Program-made: the position numbers and the translations under genes
Source: Pogonophryne albipinna
Lineage: Eukaryota > Chordata > Actinopteri > Perciformes > Artedidraconidae
Assembly (NCBI GenBank): GCA_028583405.1
Contig: CM053251.1
Span: 437,778-501,777, forward strand
Length of the DNA stretch: 64,000 bases
Direction of reading: 5' to 3'
The notes under the pieces: generated by a model
Seen by the model: the letters and a program-made list of their open reading frames with translations, nothing else
The model's database searches: none
What the model was told of the DNA's origin: nothing
Shown here: positions 10,781-22,022 of the stretch, one piece after another
Position numbering within the stretch: the stretch's first letter is position 1
How the letters are laid out: every line of letters begins with the position of its first letter

Positions 10781-11618
10781 AGGGGCTCGGCCTCTCTCAA
10801 GATGTTATGAATACCATTCAGGGATCTAGAGCCGCGTCCACCAGGGCATCTTACACAGCCAAATGGACAGCGTTCCAGCGTTGGTGTGTAGGGAAAGGCA
10901 TGGACCCCGTGGCGTGTCCCCTGCCTCACGTGCTATCATTCCTCCAGCTGTTGCTGGACAGGAACTTGGCATATAGCACAATAAAAACATTTTTGGGATC
11001 AGTACGGTGTTTAGTCACCCTCTGACAAAACGTTTCCTGCGAGGAGTACAGAGACTCAGACCAGTATCACGCGCTTTAGCGCCTCAATGGGATTTGGCTG
11101 TAGTACTGCGAGCACTAAGCAAAACCCCTTTTGAACCATTGGAGCAGGTTCCCCTAAAGTTCTGTCAGCCAAGGTGGCTCTGCTCTTGGCTCTGACATCA
11201 GCTAAAAGGGTGAGTGACTTGTCTGCTCTCTCGGTGGCTCCGTCACGTCTCCAGATCCAAGGAAATGGCAGCTCAGCGGTGTTGCGCCCGAACCCGGTTT
11301 TTATGCCAAATGTGATCACAAGCTCGTTTAGGTCGAGAGTGATAACCTTGGAAGGCTTCTTTCCCCCTCCTCACAAGTCGGAGGAGGAAGCCACATCTCA
11401 TCTCCTCTGTCCCGTGCACGCGCTGGCATGCTATGTTGCACGCACGGCTGCTTTACGCAAATCCCAGCGGCTATTTGTGCATTATAGAGAGCGCTCAATA
11501 GGGCAGCCTCTATCGGCACAACGCTTGTCACACTGGCTGTGTGAGGCGGTGTCACAGGCGTATGTTTCCTCTGGGTTGGAGCCCCCGGAAAACATTAAGG
11601 CGCACAGCACCAGGAGAA
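10756..11618 (+). pseudogene. DIRS tyrosine recombinase, frameshifted and truncated after the HxxR motif
   Basis: Would integrate the circular DNA copy. Starts with an ATG overlapping the end of the RT-RNaseH region in another frame, as is normal for DIRS. The N-terminal core-binding (SAM-like) helices read STRASYTAKWTAFQRWC to about 11025; the frame then shifts to 11007-11170 and again to 11174-11618. The first catalytic Arg is in the SAKRVSDL motif (11207-11209) and the His and Arg of HSTR are at 11603-11614. Similarity ends right after, so the tail with the nucleophilic Tyr is missing. The sequence then runs into CA and CT simple repeats. Confidence 0.8.
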
Positions 11619-12009
11619 TATCAACTTGTGGGTGGCTTTGGGTCGTGTGATTCTCACACACACAAAAAAAAAAAACACACACACACTGTCTCTCTCTCTC
11701 TCCCCCCCCCCCGTTGCTCCTCGCTGTGTTTTGAGTCTCTGGGTGGCCTGTACTGTTTTCCGGTTCTAATGCACCTTTTGGCTTTGTTCTCCTTTTTTCT
11801 GGGGAATGAAAGGATAAAGCTGCACATTAGGAGGGGGGAGATGTGGGGGGGGGGAGGGTCATGGATTGGACGCAGAGAAAGCTAGAAGGGGGGAGACAGA
11901 GATATGGAGAAAGAGAGCGAGAGCTGGGGGTCTCTTTTGTTGCGAGGCAGTGAAAGCCCAGCAGGGGGCGCCGCCTGGACAATTTGTCAGCGGCGCCACG
12001 CTTATTCCT
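11619..12009. repeat. Simple-sequence-rich junction (CA, CT, C and G runs)
   Basis: Holds an A-run and (CA)n at about 11660-11690, CT and C runs to 11712, and G-rich and GA-rich sequence to about 11920. No gene is supported. Confidence 0.7.
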
Positions 12010-13106
12010 AGAGATGGCAAAAGTACACGCATCCTTTACTCAAGTAGAAGTACAGATACTCGTGTTTAAAAATACTCTGGTGAAAGTAGAAGTACTGACT
12101 AAACTTCTTTACTCAAGTAAAAGTAAAGAGGCTTTGAAATGTACTTAGTAGTGACAACTTTTTACTTTTACTTCTTACATGTTGAACCCAAATACCTGTA
12201 CTTTCTACTTCTTACATGTTGAACCCAAATACCTGTACTTTCTACTTCTTACATATTGAACACAAATACCTGTACTTTCTACTTCTTACATGTTGAACCC
12301 AAATACCTGTACTTTCTACTTCTTACATGTTGAACTCAAATACCTGTACTTTCTACTTCTTACATGTTGAACTCAAATACCTGTACTTTCTACTTCTTGC
12401 ATGTTGAACCCAAATACCTGTACTTTCTACTTCTTACATGTTGAACTCAAATACCAGTACTTTCTACTTCTTGCATGTTGAACACAAATACCTGTACTTT
12501 CTACTTCTTACATGTTGAACTCAAATACCAGTACTTTCTACTTCTTGCATGTTGAACTCAAATACCTGTACTTTCTACTTCTTACATGTTGAACCCAAAT
12601 ACCTGTACTTTCTACTTCTTACATGTTGAACACAAATACCTGTACTTTCTACTTCTTACATGTTGAACCCAAATACCTGTACTTTCTACTTCTCTCATTT
12701 TCCAAACAGCTGGTTCCTTTAGTCTGAATGTGTGTTTGGTGGCGTGATCATTATTCTTTAGAGTCATTGCGTGCCTATTGATTTGAACACGATCCGTGTA
12801 TCCATCATTTCCTGGTCTTCTCTAAAGAAGAGGGACCAATGGAAACGTTGTCATGTTGCCGTTGTTCAGCATGGAAACATTCATTAGCTAACAATGACAT
12901 TATTGTTCTATTCATATAAAGGGAGGTCAGGTACTCTTTAAAACAGCTGCTAGTTATGGGTACTTTTTACTAAAGTACATTTCAAAGCCTTTACTTTTAC
13001 TTGAGTAAAGAAGTTTAGTCAGTATTCTACTTTCACCAGAGTATTTTTAAACACGAGTATCTGTACTTCTACTTGAGTAAAGGATGTGTGTACTTTTGCC
13101 ATCTCT
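12010..13106. mobile_element. MITE with terminal inverted repeats of about 140 bp, carrying a 37-bp minisatellite
   Basis: The left end AGAGATGGCAAAAGTACAC and right end GTACTTTTGCCATCTCT begin inverted arms of about 140 bp (12010-12150, 12965-13106) rich in paired ctcaagtaaaagta motifs. No transposase is present. A clear target duplication was not found. A truncated relative of one end lies at 25409-25545. I recognise the terminal sequence as a common fish MITE without being sure of the superfamily. Confidence 0.82.
12172..12693. repeat. 37-bp minisatellite, about 14 copies
   Basis: Unit acatgttgaaccc + aaatacctgtactttctacttctt, 37 bp, repeated almost without gaps. Variants alternate between ccc, ctc and cac after tgaa, and between tacatg and tgcatg. 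It lies wholly inside the MITE, directly next to its left inverted arm, and its tactttctactt part resembles arm sequence. Confidence 0.9.
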
Positions 13107-13855
13107 TCTTAAACTGAACTGGAAGTACTGTATAAAGTCATAGTAGTATTATTGTCCCTCCTTTACATTAATTGCACTTCACCCCCTTTTTACCTCCCTC
13201 CACTTTCCAGTTAGCAACACCGCAGGCACCTCCACCTTCCACCTCTCACAGGAGCTCCACATTAGCATAATATTACAACATAAATGTCCCTGAACGGAGC
13301 AGAGAGCGACCTCTTCAACCTCATCCACCGCAAAAACCTTTCCTTTTTTAACAGAGTCAGAGCCTGCAGCAACATAAATCCACACTGAATCATAAAGGTG
13401 AGCCCACACACACCACAGAGATCCTTTTGGAACAATTCGATACCGATTAGATAATACTGACGGTTACTGAGGTACTTTAAAAAATAGTATTTTTACTTTA
13501 TAGTCTATTTTCCAGACTATAGTCCTCTTGTGAACCCAGAAATGTTCCCAAAAGCTGTATGTTAGAAATAAAAAGTATAGGCCTGAGCATTTAGAAACTT
13601 CAAGACGCTAACTTGCATACGTTTGGCTAATTGCACGCCTAGCATAAGTTGCATTTATTAGCATAATCACCAACTGAATATGGACGATATTTGAATAAGA
13701 GCCCGGCTGATTTGGACCATATTGAGAGCTTGTGTTTTTTTTAAGAATGCTTAATTCATTAAAACACTGTCAGGATCCAAGATGGCAGTTTGTAGGAATT
13801 TTCTTCATGTTATATTAAATGCTAATTGTGCAAATTGCCCAAATATGATAGAAAT
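13107..13855. other. Gene-free intronic stretch
   Basis: AT-rich with no recognisable gene or repeat boundary. Short ORFs have no similarity I recognise. Confidence 0.5.
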
Positions 13856-14235
13856 TGTATTTATTGAGATTAACCCCTTGAGATGCACCATCTCGTTTTC
13901 AAGGGGGTCCCGACAATAGCAACAATTTACAGACATACATAAAAAGCAAAACAAGACCAAGACAAACCACGTACAGTCTAAGTAAAATTCAAGTAATACA
14001 TTCATTCATTACAATCATAACAATTTGAGAGACAGTCGAGCAGATCAGTTTCATCAATATCAGTTTCATCAATAACAAGTGCAGACCAGTTGAAAGTGAG
14101 ATGATAATGCATGTTTAAACATACCCAATGATGCAAGAGATCTAATAGCAGCAGGTCAAGTATTCCAGTCTGTTGGGGCTTTGAACATGAACGCTCTTCT
14201 GCCAATACATTTGTCTAAGTGTCTAACTTGATGAT
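13856..14235 (-). repeat. LINE 3'-end-like fragment
   Basis: The ccatctcgttttcaaggggg motif followed by A-rich tract sequence resembles 3' ends of fish non-LTR retrotransposons read on the minus strand. There is no coding remnant, so this is a weak call from general resemblance. Confidence 0.35.
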
Positions 14236-14865
14236 TTGGTGAGTAGGGTACAAAATACTGCTTTAAATAACGGGGATATTTGAAGTAAATGCATTTAAAT
14301 ATCAGCTGAATATGCGAGTTGGCCTCCGACAGTTTCTAAATGCTACGGACCCAAACTATATATCTCTAACAATTAACTACACAACATTTCAGGGTTCACA
14401 AGAAGACTATTTTTAATACCTCTACTCAAATGTATCTGGGAGTTTTTGCAAATTCTGTCAGGGTGTGTGGAAAATGGGACCCAAGTGCAGTTTAAAAAAG
14501 GACTAAAAAAGGTAAGGTAACAAAAAGCGAGCTTTATTAACAAAAGCCGAAGGCAGGAAAAACCAAGAAACTAATTACCAGAAACAAAACCGGGGAGCAC
14601 GACAGACAGGAACAAACTTACGACGGGAACAGGCAGGAGACACGGACAAGCATAGGTGACAGGGACATGAAATGACGACGAACAGACATGGAGCACAGGG
14701 GAAGACAAGACTAAATACACAAGAAGGGTAATCACAGGACAAGACACAGCTGGCAGGGGAGGAGAAACACAAGGGCAACAGGTGAACACAATGAGGCAAT
14801 CAGACACAGGAGGGAAACTAACGACAGGAAGTCAAACACAGGGAGTAGGATCAGACAGACACAGG

Positions 14866-15651
14866 GGCCCTTTCTCATTTCATCAAATCCCCCTCCTCGA
14901 CTCCTCGACTCCTCGGTCCTCCGGTAGTGACCCGGAAATGAATTTCAGCGCGCCATGTTGAAGGACATCTAATTTCTCTAAATGCACTTCGAGGACCGAG
15001 CATCGAGGAGGCTCTCTGGAGGAGCTCTAACCGAGGATACACTGATGGCTCCTCCACGGTCCTCCACGGCTCCTTCGTGGATGCATTTCCGGCAACAGAG
15101 ATGTTTCAAAGAGTCGTGACGCACGGCCGGACTTATCTCAGCCAATGACAGCTCTGCATGCATCCCCTGGATATTATTTTAGTAACTGCTTTCATCGCGA
15201 CGCGATGTTTCCAGAGACAACAGCTGTGAGGTCCGTGCAGAAAGCAGAGCAGTGTGTATAATATATATCACTCAGTATAACAGGCCTACTCTCTTTATTT
15301 GCTGTAGTTTAGTAGATATCTACAAACAAAGAGTCCATATTTTTCTAAAACCATTTAGTGCTTCACAATAATAAAATACACAACGGCTGTTAGGCTGTTA
15401 GCTGTAGGTGCGTGTATGTGTTTGGTACAGTGTGTGCGTAGATGCAGCGGACAGACAGGTCTCAGTTGGTTTGGTGTCCTCTGCTTACTTTTAATACTTA
15501 TAAATAAAACTTTTGGCCAGTAATTTATTTTCCTCATTGTAGCGACCAGAGAGGGGGGGGGGGGGTATATCCAGTCTCTGATAGTGTTACGTTATTATGA
15601 GAGTCCTCTGTTTGATTCTGAAATTGTATATAAATATATACATATATATAT

Positions 15652-15695
<44 letters not shown>

Positions 15696-16012
15696 GCCCG
15701 CATCTGTAGGCTGTTATTGTCTCATTATACCGCACTGTGAATGAATCAAAGTAAATAAGTGGTCATGAACACATCTGTCCATCAGACAGAGGGCTGCTGT
15801 GCCTCCTGTCATCATTAATGGACGTCTCTTTAAAATGACCGCTCAGAGGAGAGGAGTTCTCATTTCTCTAACCGCCTGCTGCTTCCCCTCCTCTCTCCTC
15901 GGTTCCCCTCCTCGGCTCCTCGGCTCGCATCTCCTGTGGGCGGGACTAAGTCTCGAGGATAGGAGTCGAGGAGGGGAGTCGAGGAGGGGAGTTAGAGAAA
16001 TGAGAAAGGGCC
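14866..16012. mobile_element. Nested inverted-repeat element inside the solo LTR
   Basis: Left end GGCCCTTTCTCATTTC and right end GAAATGAGAAAGGGCC are inverted repeats; both arms continue with tcctcgactcctcg-type sequence. The interior has no transposase. It contains a (TG)n tract at 15653-15692 and a G-run at about 15553. No target duplication was identified. The terminal ORFs at 14875-15163 and 15799-16076 come from the repetitive ctcctcga sequence and are not genes. Confidence 0.72.
15653..15692. repeat. (TG)n microsatellite preceded by (AT)n
   Basis: About 20 TG units following an alternating ta tract. Confidence 0.95.
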
Positions 16013-16638
16013 AAGGATGAAAACATGTAAAAACAAAAAGGTGGAAAATGAAAACAAAAATCCAAAACCATGACAAATTCAGATTATTAGCTGAATAAAC
16101 ATTGACAGATATTATAGGTTAAAATATCCACCAGCAGTTTAACAAAGTCATAAGACTAACTCCACCTTTCCCCAGCTGAAAATACATTCATGTGTCCATA
16201 ATCATATTAAACAATTGCATATGAGCCACAACCATATACCGTCTATTGCCACGACAGGTACGTTGTATTTTTGGTACATGAGAACATTTCTATCTGAGTA
16301 CTTCTTCCACCAGAATTGACGCTGAACGCTTTTTATCTAAAAAGCCCTTGGGTGTGTTTTGAGTGTGTGTAGAGGTGGAGGGTGAGGCTTTATGTGGGGG
16401 TGTTGGCAGAGCGTCTGACTGTAGCTGCAGAATAATGATGGCCGTTGCGTAACCATCAGTGAGGAGAGACTGCATGATTCCTCTTTACGAGGGTCGAGGT
16501 GATGTAATGTCTGAGTCTGAGAGGTCGTGTCAAAGAGACGCCACTAGGAGGAGAGAGAGCGCCTCTAAAGGGGAGCAAATGTGTCCCAAGGTGGACTCAG
16601 ATAGATTTAATACAGGCAGGGACATGACAGTATGATGA

Positions 16639-16639
<1 letters not shown>

Positions 16640-16710
<71 letters not shown>

Positions 16711-16889
16711 CGCACGCACGCACACACACACATACACACAGACACCCACACATACACACACACACACACACATCCACACACACACATACACACGCACACA
16801 CACACGCACACACACACACACACACATACACACAGACACCCACACATACACACACACACACACACACGCACGCACGCACACACACACAC
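16640..16889. repeat. Compound (CA)n microsatellite, about 250 bp
   Basis: CA dinucleotides with scattered cgca, taca and cagacaccca interruptions; an internal block with cagacacccacacatacaca recurs about 90 bp apart, so the tract also has a weak longer period. Overlapping Cys/Val-rich and His/Thr-rich ORFs on both strands are artefacts of the repeat. Confidence 0.97.
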
Positions 16890-18309
16890 TTTTCCGATAA
16901 CTAGGTCCAAGAACTAAAACACACAGACCCGACATGCAGAAAATATTAGTTTTTTTTATGTATAACCGAATTTCCGTAAGAGCTAATTATGTCCTTTTTC
17001 ATGTGATGTTTGGTAACCTTGTATTGTTTTGTGGACAATATGTTTTTCCAAATATTTTTAAAGAAATCTTACATTTAGATAAAGGATAACATGTTTATTT
17101 TGTATTAATTGTATTCATAAACGTCACAATCATGAGCAGAATGTGTAGATATGTGCAATGGGACACTTTTATACGCTATCCAGAGCTTCATATGTAACGA
17201 GTTTAAACAAAATACAAATGTTTTGGTGTTATCTTGTAAACTTTTCAGGATCTGTGAGTGACAGCTGTGTTCGAGCTCAAGGACATGACGACTTTAGACG
17301 GAGGATTAGAGATCATTTTGTGAAAGAGCATGTAATCCCTCTACTAATCTGGAATAATGCAAAACATTTGGGGCCAAACAAAATGAGCATAATAGGGCCC
17401 CTTTAACTTTGGAAACATGAATACATTAAACTGCTAATTGCAATCAGTCATGTTAAAAACTCGAAATGTCACATGCATAATTCCCCTCGTCGTGATCTTG
17501 AAGCATCGAATATCATCCAATACTTAATTAAAAGTTTAACCGTAAACATGTAAAAATGTATTTAAAACAACATGTGCAAAGTTCAAAAAGACACATAGCA
17601 GTGTTTGAATATAGAAATCTAAGCAATGGGTTTAACCGTTTTCATTTCTTTTGTATTTCTCTTTTAATTATTCCTATTTTCCTTCAGCCTAAATTTAAAA
17701 TGGGTCTCCTTGTTCCTGTTGTCCTGAACCCAAAGACCCCACAGCCGGCACAAACCCCTCAAAACAATACAACTATTTAAATCAACTTGAAACCGAAAAC
17801 TTTTTCTGAGCCCCTGAACACATTAACTTTCTCTCTGCTTCAGGATGGGACCTGCTCCTTTAATGATGTCCCCATATTTTACCCTGCTGTTGTTCCACTT
17901 CCTATAGCGGAGCGCGGTGATATATCTTCCCGCTGCGCCTTTACTCTGAATTACAGCAGCAAAAACAAAAGGTTAATCACATTGAGAGACCCCGCGCTGC
18001 CTCGACCACCCAGACTCCGCCTCGCTGTTTCAATTCAAGCTTTATTAGCATGGATGTTGGATGATCATGGAGAAAAATGTCCAATTTCTGCTCATTTGTC
18101 TGTCTTTTCTGCCGTTTTAACTGCCCAAATTCCCTACTACTCTTTCACTTGTAACAGAGTATTTTCTGCACTGTGGTATAACTTCCTTAAGGTTAAATAC
18201 CTGAGTACTTCTACCACCTCTAAGGGAAGTGAGGCATCAAAAACGAGAGAAATATGGGCAGAGAATTGACATTTTAGTTTAGTGACTTTTTATCCAACAC
18301 ATTTGTAAA
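16890..18309. other. Gene-free intronic stretch with repeat fragments
   Basis: Contains a tcataatagggcccctttaa end at about 17387-17405, similar to ends of fish MITEs, and a ttcaagctttattagcatgg segment near 18030 resembling a LINE tail. The ORF at 17787-18269 has no recognisable domain, no splice context and no repeat of its codon pattern elsewhere, so I do not call it a gene. Confidence 0.45.
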
Positions 18310-18428
18310 TGTATATTTTCTATATTGTTTATTTCTAGTCTTTATAATTTGGATTGTACATGTCTTTGTATGCTGCTGCAACACAAACATTTCCAAAATT
18401 GGGATCAATAAAGTACTATCTTATCTTA
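18310..18428 (+). repeat. LINE 3' tail
   Basis: Ends GGGATCAATAAAGTACTATC followed by a ttatctt repeat, the usual 3' terminus of fish L2/Rex-like non-LTR retrotransposons. No coding part remains. A related tail in the opposite orientation lies at about 24843-24895. Confidence 0.6.
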
Positions 18429-18477
18429 AGTACTGAAAGCGTGTTCTTAAGTAAATATTAAGTAGAGTACATGAATG

Positions 18478-18761
18478 TATAATCAGAGGGATGAACCCCT
18501 CTTTAATGGTCGCACAGGCAGAGCACACAGTGAAATGTGTTCTCTGCTTTTAACCCACCAGGAGTCTAGTACTAGGAACAGTGGGAGTGGGGGGGAATGG
18601 GGTTGTCCGGTGCCTTGCTCAAGGGCACCACGGCAGGGCAGGAGGAGAACTGGGACCTCTCCAAGTAGAAGTCCACACTCCATATTTAGGTCTGGTCGGG
18701 GACTTGAACCGGCGACCCTACGGCTCACAGTCCAAGCCCCTACTGACTGAGCCACTGCCGG
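18478..18761 (-). repeat. tRNA-derived SINE, minus strand
   Basis: On the minus strand the head reads CAGTGGCTCAGTCAGTAGGG (box A-like) and GGTTCAAGTCC (box B), the internal RNA polymerase III promoter of a tRNA-derived SINE. The body follows toward lower coordinates and ends near 18478. The tRNA-like part is diverged and is not a functional tRNA gene. Confidence 0.72.
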
Positions 18762-19904
18762 AAAGTAAATGTACTTTCTATCGCCCTCAATTTGCATCCA
18801 TCACGACAACATGCAATCAGCAAACGTTGAATCAAAATGTAAATGTGTCCAGGGTGCTGGAAATGCCTTTTTGTAATCTGAAAACCAGCGTCCTCTTGTT
18901 GATGACCAAAACCCCCTCATCTCCGACCCCCTATTTCTTCATTTCCCAGCATGCTTTAAATGCCGCCGGGTGCATTACATTGAGATTCAAGAGGTTATCT
19001 CGCAGTGGTGATGGGGATTGAAACAGCCTAAAGGATCGCCACGGGGTTAAAGACATGTATGGATGAGCTTTAATGACTGCTCCCCCCCCCCCCCGTCTGC
19101 AACATAACCAGAAGTGCAAAGGAGAAAATTACATTCAATATGATTAAATAACATTTGATTTAAAAAGACCAATATCACAAAAGCACACTTGTCTCAGGAG
19201 GCTTTACAGATAAGCAAACAGGAATGACCATGTCAACATATATGGTAGAATATACAAGGTAATATAGTAAAATGGCAAAATAAGAATGTACAAATTACAA
19301 AAAATACAAGTAAAACAAAATGAAAGAAATACAATCAAATAGACTATAGGCTTTGTTTAAAAGGAAGGTCTTACGCATACTCAAGTGCTGTACTTAAGTA
19401 TACATTTAAGATGTTTTACTTACTACTTTCTACTTCTACTACATTTTGAAGTCCCTGCTTACAATCTGATTTCTAAAAACTTAACAAATACATTTTCTTG
19501 TTACAGATCCTCTTTCAAAAAATGACACCATGATCAATTGAATTCAAGATTCAAGGCTTTATTGTCATTTGCACATTAGCTCTAGTGTAGTACTAGATAT
19601 GACAATGACAAACTGAGGTCACAGGCTCCTCCCATAGTGACACATGAATATAATATATATAGGACATAAAACAGATAAAATAGTGCAAGAGAATGGTTTG
19701 AGATGTGCAAGTAAATATACTATTTGTTTCAATTTTAATGTGGATAACGTTTTAAAAAGTCCCGTCCCTTTTTAATATTGTGAATCACATCACAATTAAG
19801 AGTTTGTTTAGGGTGTTGGGGGAAAAAACAAACACTAGTGGGTTTTTATTCTGGAGTGTGTGTTAATGTGTGTTAATGTGAGTGTGTGTGTGTTTGTTTT
19901 CCAG
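18762..19904. other. ptprn2: Intron sequence upstream of the exon
   Basis: No further exon recognised. Contains a C-run at about 19083, a dispersed repeat at 19545-19735, and a (TG)-rich stretch (19855-19893) directly before the splice acceptor, ending tttgttttccag. The upstream exon was not found in the window, so the intron is at least 19.9 kb. Confidence 0.6.
19545..19735. repeat. Dispersed repeat shared with 58960-59360
   Basis: Contains aaggctttattgtcatttgc and gtgcaagagaatggtt; the latter recurs near 59002 and 59322 with a similar aaacagata context. It resembles a LINE tail, class uncertain. Confidence 0.5.
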
Positions 19905-19984
19905 GGTGGTGGGGCCCGCAGTGACCTTCAAAGTGAGCCCCAACCGTCAGAACGTCAGCACCACAGATGTGGCCAACGTTGCAG
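19905..19984 (+). CDS. ptprn2: Internal exon of a ptprn2-like gene (IA-2beta/phogrin)
   Basis: An 80-bp exon bounded by tttgttttccag and gtaagg. Reading from 19906, the 26 complete codons include VVGPAVTFKVSPNRQNVS followed by TTDVANVA. This matches the membrane-proximal ectodomain of the PTPRN/PTPRN2 family; GPAVTFKVS resembles PTPRN2 more than PTPRN, from my memory of the human proteins. One base of a split codon lies at each side (19905 and 19984). The family protein is a single-pass membrane protein of dense-core secretory granules in neurons and endocrine cells, with a receptor-tyrosine-phosphatase-like cytoplasmic domain. PTPRN2 is known for very long introns in vertebrates, which fits the lack of a second exon here. 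No frameshift or stop. Confidence 0.82.
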
Positions 19985-20917
19985 GTAAGGTTTTTTTTCC
20001 TTCTTTTTTTCCCCCTGACTGATGTTGTTTTTATTCTGACAGAGAAAGAGACAGCCCATTATCACCGCCTCGCTGCGGCACCTGAGCCCCCCTGAAACAC
20101 CTCTCAAAACTCACATATCTGTAAAATATCCTTTTGTGTGCACTCTGCAGGATGCCGTACACACCCTTTGAGGTTTTTTAGCAAGCTTTTCTTATGCTTT
20201 ATGTTGACTGAGTACGAATTTGGGGTTTTGCAGTGGTGTAATGTATTTGAGATGACATACTTGTCCTTGTTATGCTACATTATATTTCTATTTGACTACA
20301 TTTTCGTAGTACTTTTAACTCTCCTCAATACGTTAAAAACTCAGAGTAATGAGCTACTTTTTTACATATTAAAAAGCACTATGCTTCTATGATATGTAGG
20401 AGTTTAGTTCTATTAATCTACCTAATATTTAACACTGATATAAAAACAAAAATCTAATGACTTTTGATACTTGAAGTACATTTTGCTGATAATACTTCTA
20501 TTAAAGTAACTTTGTATATTCAGGACTTTTACATGTGATGGATTATTTTAGGATTTTAGTATTTCTGCTTTTATTAAAGTACTGCTTCCACTTCTGGTAT
20601 TTTGAAAGGCAGCCGGTTTCTCGTTATATCACAGATCTCTAAGCGGCCATGTTTGTTTGGTTCCATGGTGGTAATCCATTGGAGAGTTGGATGTCTGCCT
20701 AAAAACACACGAAGAAGAATAAAAAAAACCCACCAGGAATAATTTGTGTTTGGGAAATGTTCAATAATGACTTTCGCAAATATGAAAAGCCTGAGGTTTT
20801 TGTCACAAGGACGCACGATGTGGCCTTCAAACTTTGTTGCCATTCAGTAAAAGCTGTTCTTTAATACAAGAAATTAGACGATATAAGACTCACACAAATT
20901 GTGAAGATTATAGGGTG
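19985..20917. other. ptprn2: Intron sequence downstream of the exon
   Basis: Starts gtaagg followed by a T-rich stretch. No further exon or defined repeat was recognised before the minisatellite. Confidence 0.5.
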
Positions 20918-22022
20918 ACTGATTTACACCTGAACATCAGCAGGAGAGGACTCTTTAAAGTAGAGACGCTCATACTGATATACACCTGAACATCAGCAGG
21001 AGAGGACTCTTTAAAGTAGAGACACGACATACTGATATACACCTGAACATCAGCAGGAGAGGACTCTTTAAAGTAGAGACACTACATACTGATATACACC
21101 TGAACATCAGCAGGAGAGGACTCTTTAAAGTAGAGACACTACATACTGATATACACCTGAACATCAGCAGGAGAGGACTCTTTAAAGTAGAGACACTACA
21201 TACTGATATACACCTGAACATCAGCAGGAGAGGACTCTTTAAAGTAGAGACACTACATACTGATATACACCTGAACATCAGCAGGAGAGGACTCTTTAAA
21301 GTAGAGACACTACATACTGATATACACCTGGACATCAGAAGGAGAGGACTCTTTAAAGTAGAGACACGACATACTGATATACACCTGAACATCAGCAGGA
21401 GAGGACTCTTTAAAGTAGAGACACTACATACTGATATACACCTGAACATCAGAAGGAGAGGACTCTTTAAAGTAGAGACACGACATACTGATATACACCT
21501 GAACATCAGCAGGAGAGGACTCTTTAAAGTAGAGACACCACATACTGATATACACCTGAACATCAGCAGGAGAGGACTCTTTAAATAGAGACACTACATA
21601 CTGATATACACCTGAACATCAGCAGGAGAGGACTCTTTAAAGTAGAAACACTACATACTGATATACACCTGAACATCAGCAGGAGAGGACTCTTTAAAGT
21701 AGAGACACTACATACTGATATACACCTGAACATCAGCAGGAGAGGACTCTTTAAAGTAGAGACACGACATATTGATATATACCTGAACATCAGCAGGAGA
21801 GGACTCTTTAAAGTAGAGATACTACATACTGATATACACCTGAACATCAGCAGGAGAGGACTCTTTAAAGTAGAGACACTTTATTGATATATACCTGAAC
21901 ATCAGCAGGAGAGGACTCTTTAAAGTAGAGACACTACATACTGATATACACCTGAACATCAGCAGGAGAGGACTCTTTAAAGTAGAGACACTATATACTG
22001 ATATACACCTGAACATCAGCAG
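20918..22022 (-). repeat. 57-bp minisatellite, array 1, about 19 copies
   Basis: The + strand unit is gatatacacctgaacatcag + caggagaggactctttaaag + tagagacactacatact, 57 bp. Variants include cgacat for ctacat, a gaaggagag form, and a one-base deletion near 21583. The same unit in the opposite orientation forms arrays at 28191, 51047 and 57629; orientation is given relative to those. Because 57 is divisible by three, the array gives long open frames (20970-21563, 21581-21847, 21822-22016) that are not genes. Confidence 0.95.

Larger units (their letters stand above)
6781..11618 (+). mobile_element. DIRS-type tyrosine-recombinase retrotransposon, decayed
   Basis: Contains in order a Gag-like region, reverse transcriptase, RNase H, a DIRS-specific methyltransferase-like segment and an overlapping tyrosine recombinase, which is the diagnostic DIRS gene order. 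At least six frame changes make it non-functional. DIRS elements copy through RNA but integrate with the recombinase instead of a DDE integrase, so they leave no target duplication; none was found. The left boundary is a guess from the start of the GC-richer leader; the right boundary is where recombinase similarity stops. Inverted and split direct terminal repeats were not identified. Confidence 0.88.
14456..16075. mobile_element. Solo LTR with 5-bp target duplication, split by a nested element
   Basis: Begins TGTCAGGG and ends CATGACA, and is flanked by AATTC at 14451-14455 and 16076-16080, the 5-bp duplication typical of LTR retrotransposons. Without the insertion at 14866-16012 the LTR is about 473 bp. 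The arrangement suggests recombination between two LTRs that removed the internal coding part. Orientation is not resolved. Confidence 0.75.

Noticed and set aside
9061..11025. One continuous 654-residue protein
   Set aside because: The frame is open, but only 9380-9600 and 10756-11025 match DIRS domains; the middle is an off-frame reading of the RNase H region.
12002..13114. 8-bp target duplication for the MITE at 12010-13106
   Set aside because: The flanks (ttattcct and tcttaaac) do not match, so no duplication is claimed.
16530..16935. Cys/Val-rich and His/Thr-rich ORFs on both strands
   Set aside because: They are translations of a (CA)n tract. The same applies to ORFs at 22310-22559, 22686-22874, 42268-42885, 45428-45767 and 46185-46793.
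17787..18269. 160-codon ORF as a gene
   Set aside because: No domain, no splice context, and it overlaps LINE-tail-like sequence.
18700..18761. tRNA gene
   Set aside because: Box A and B are recognisable, but the arms do not make a clover-leaf and the sequence continues into a SINE body. The same holds for 33883-33955 and 43749-43820.
20918..22022. Possible CRISPR array
   Set aside because: The units are contiguous 57-bp tandem copies with no unique spacers, and the DNA is from a vertebrate.
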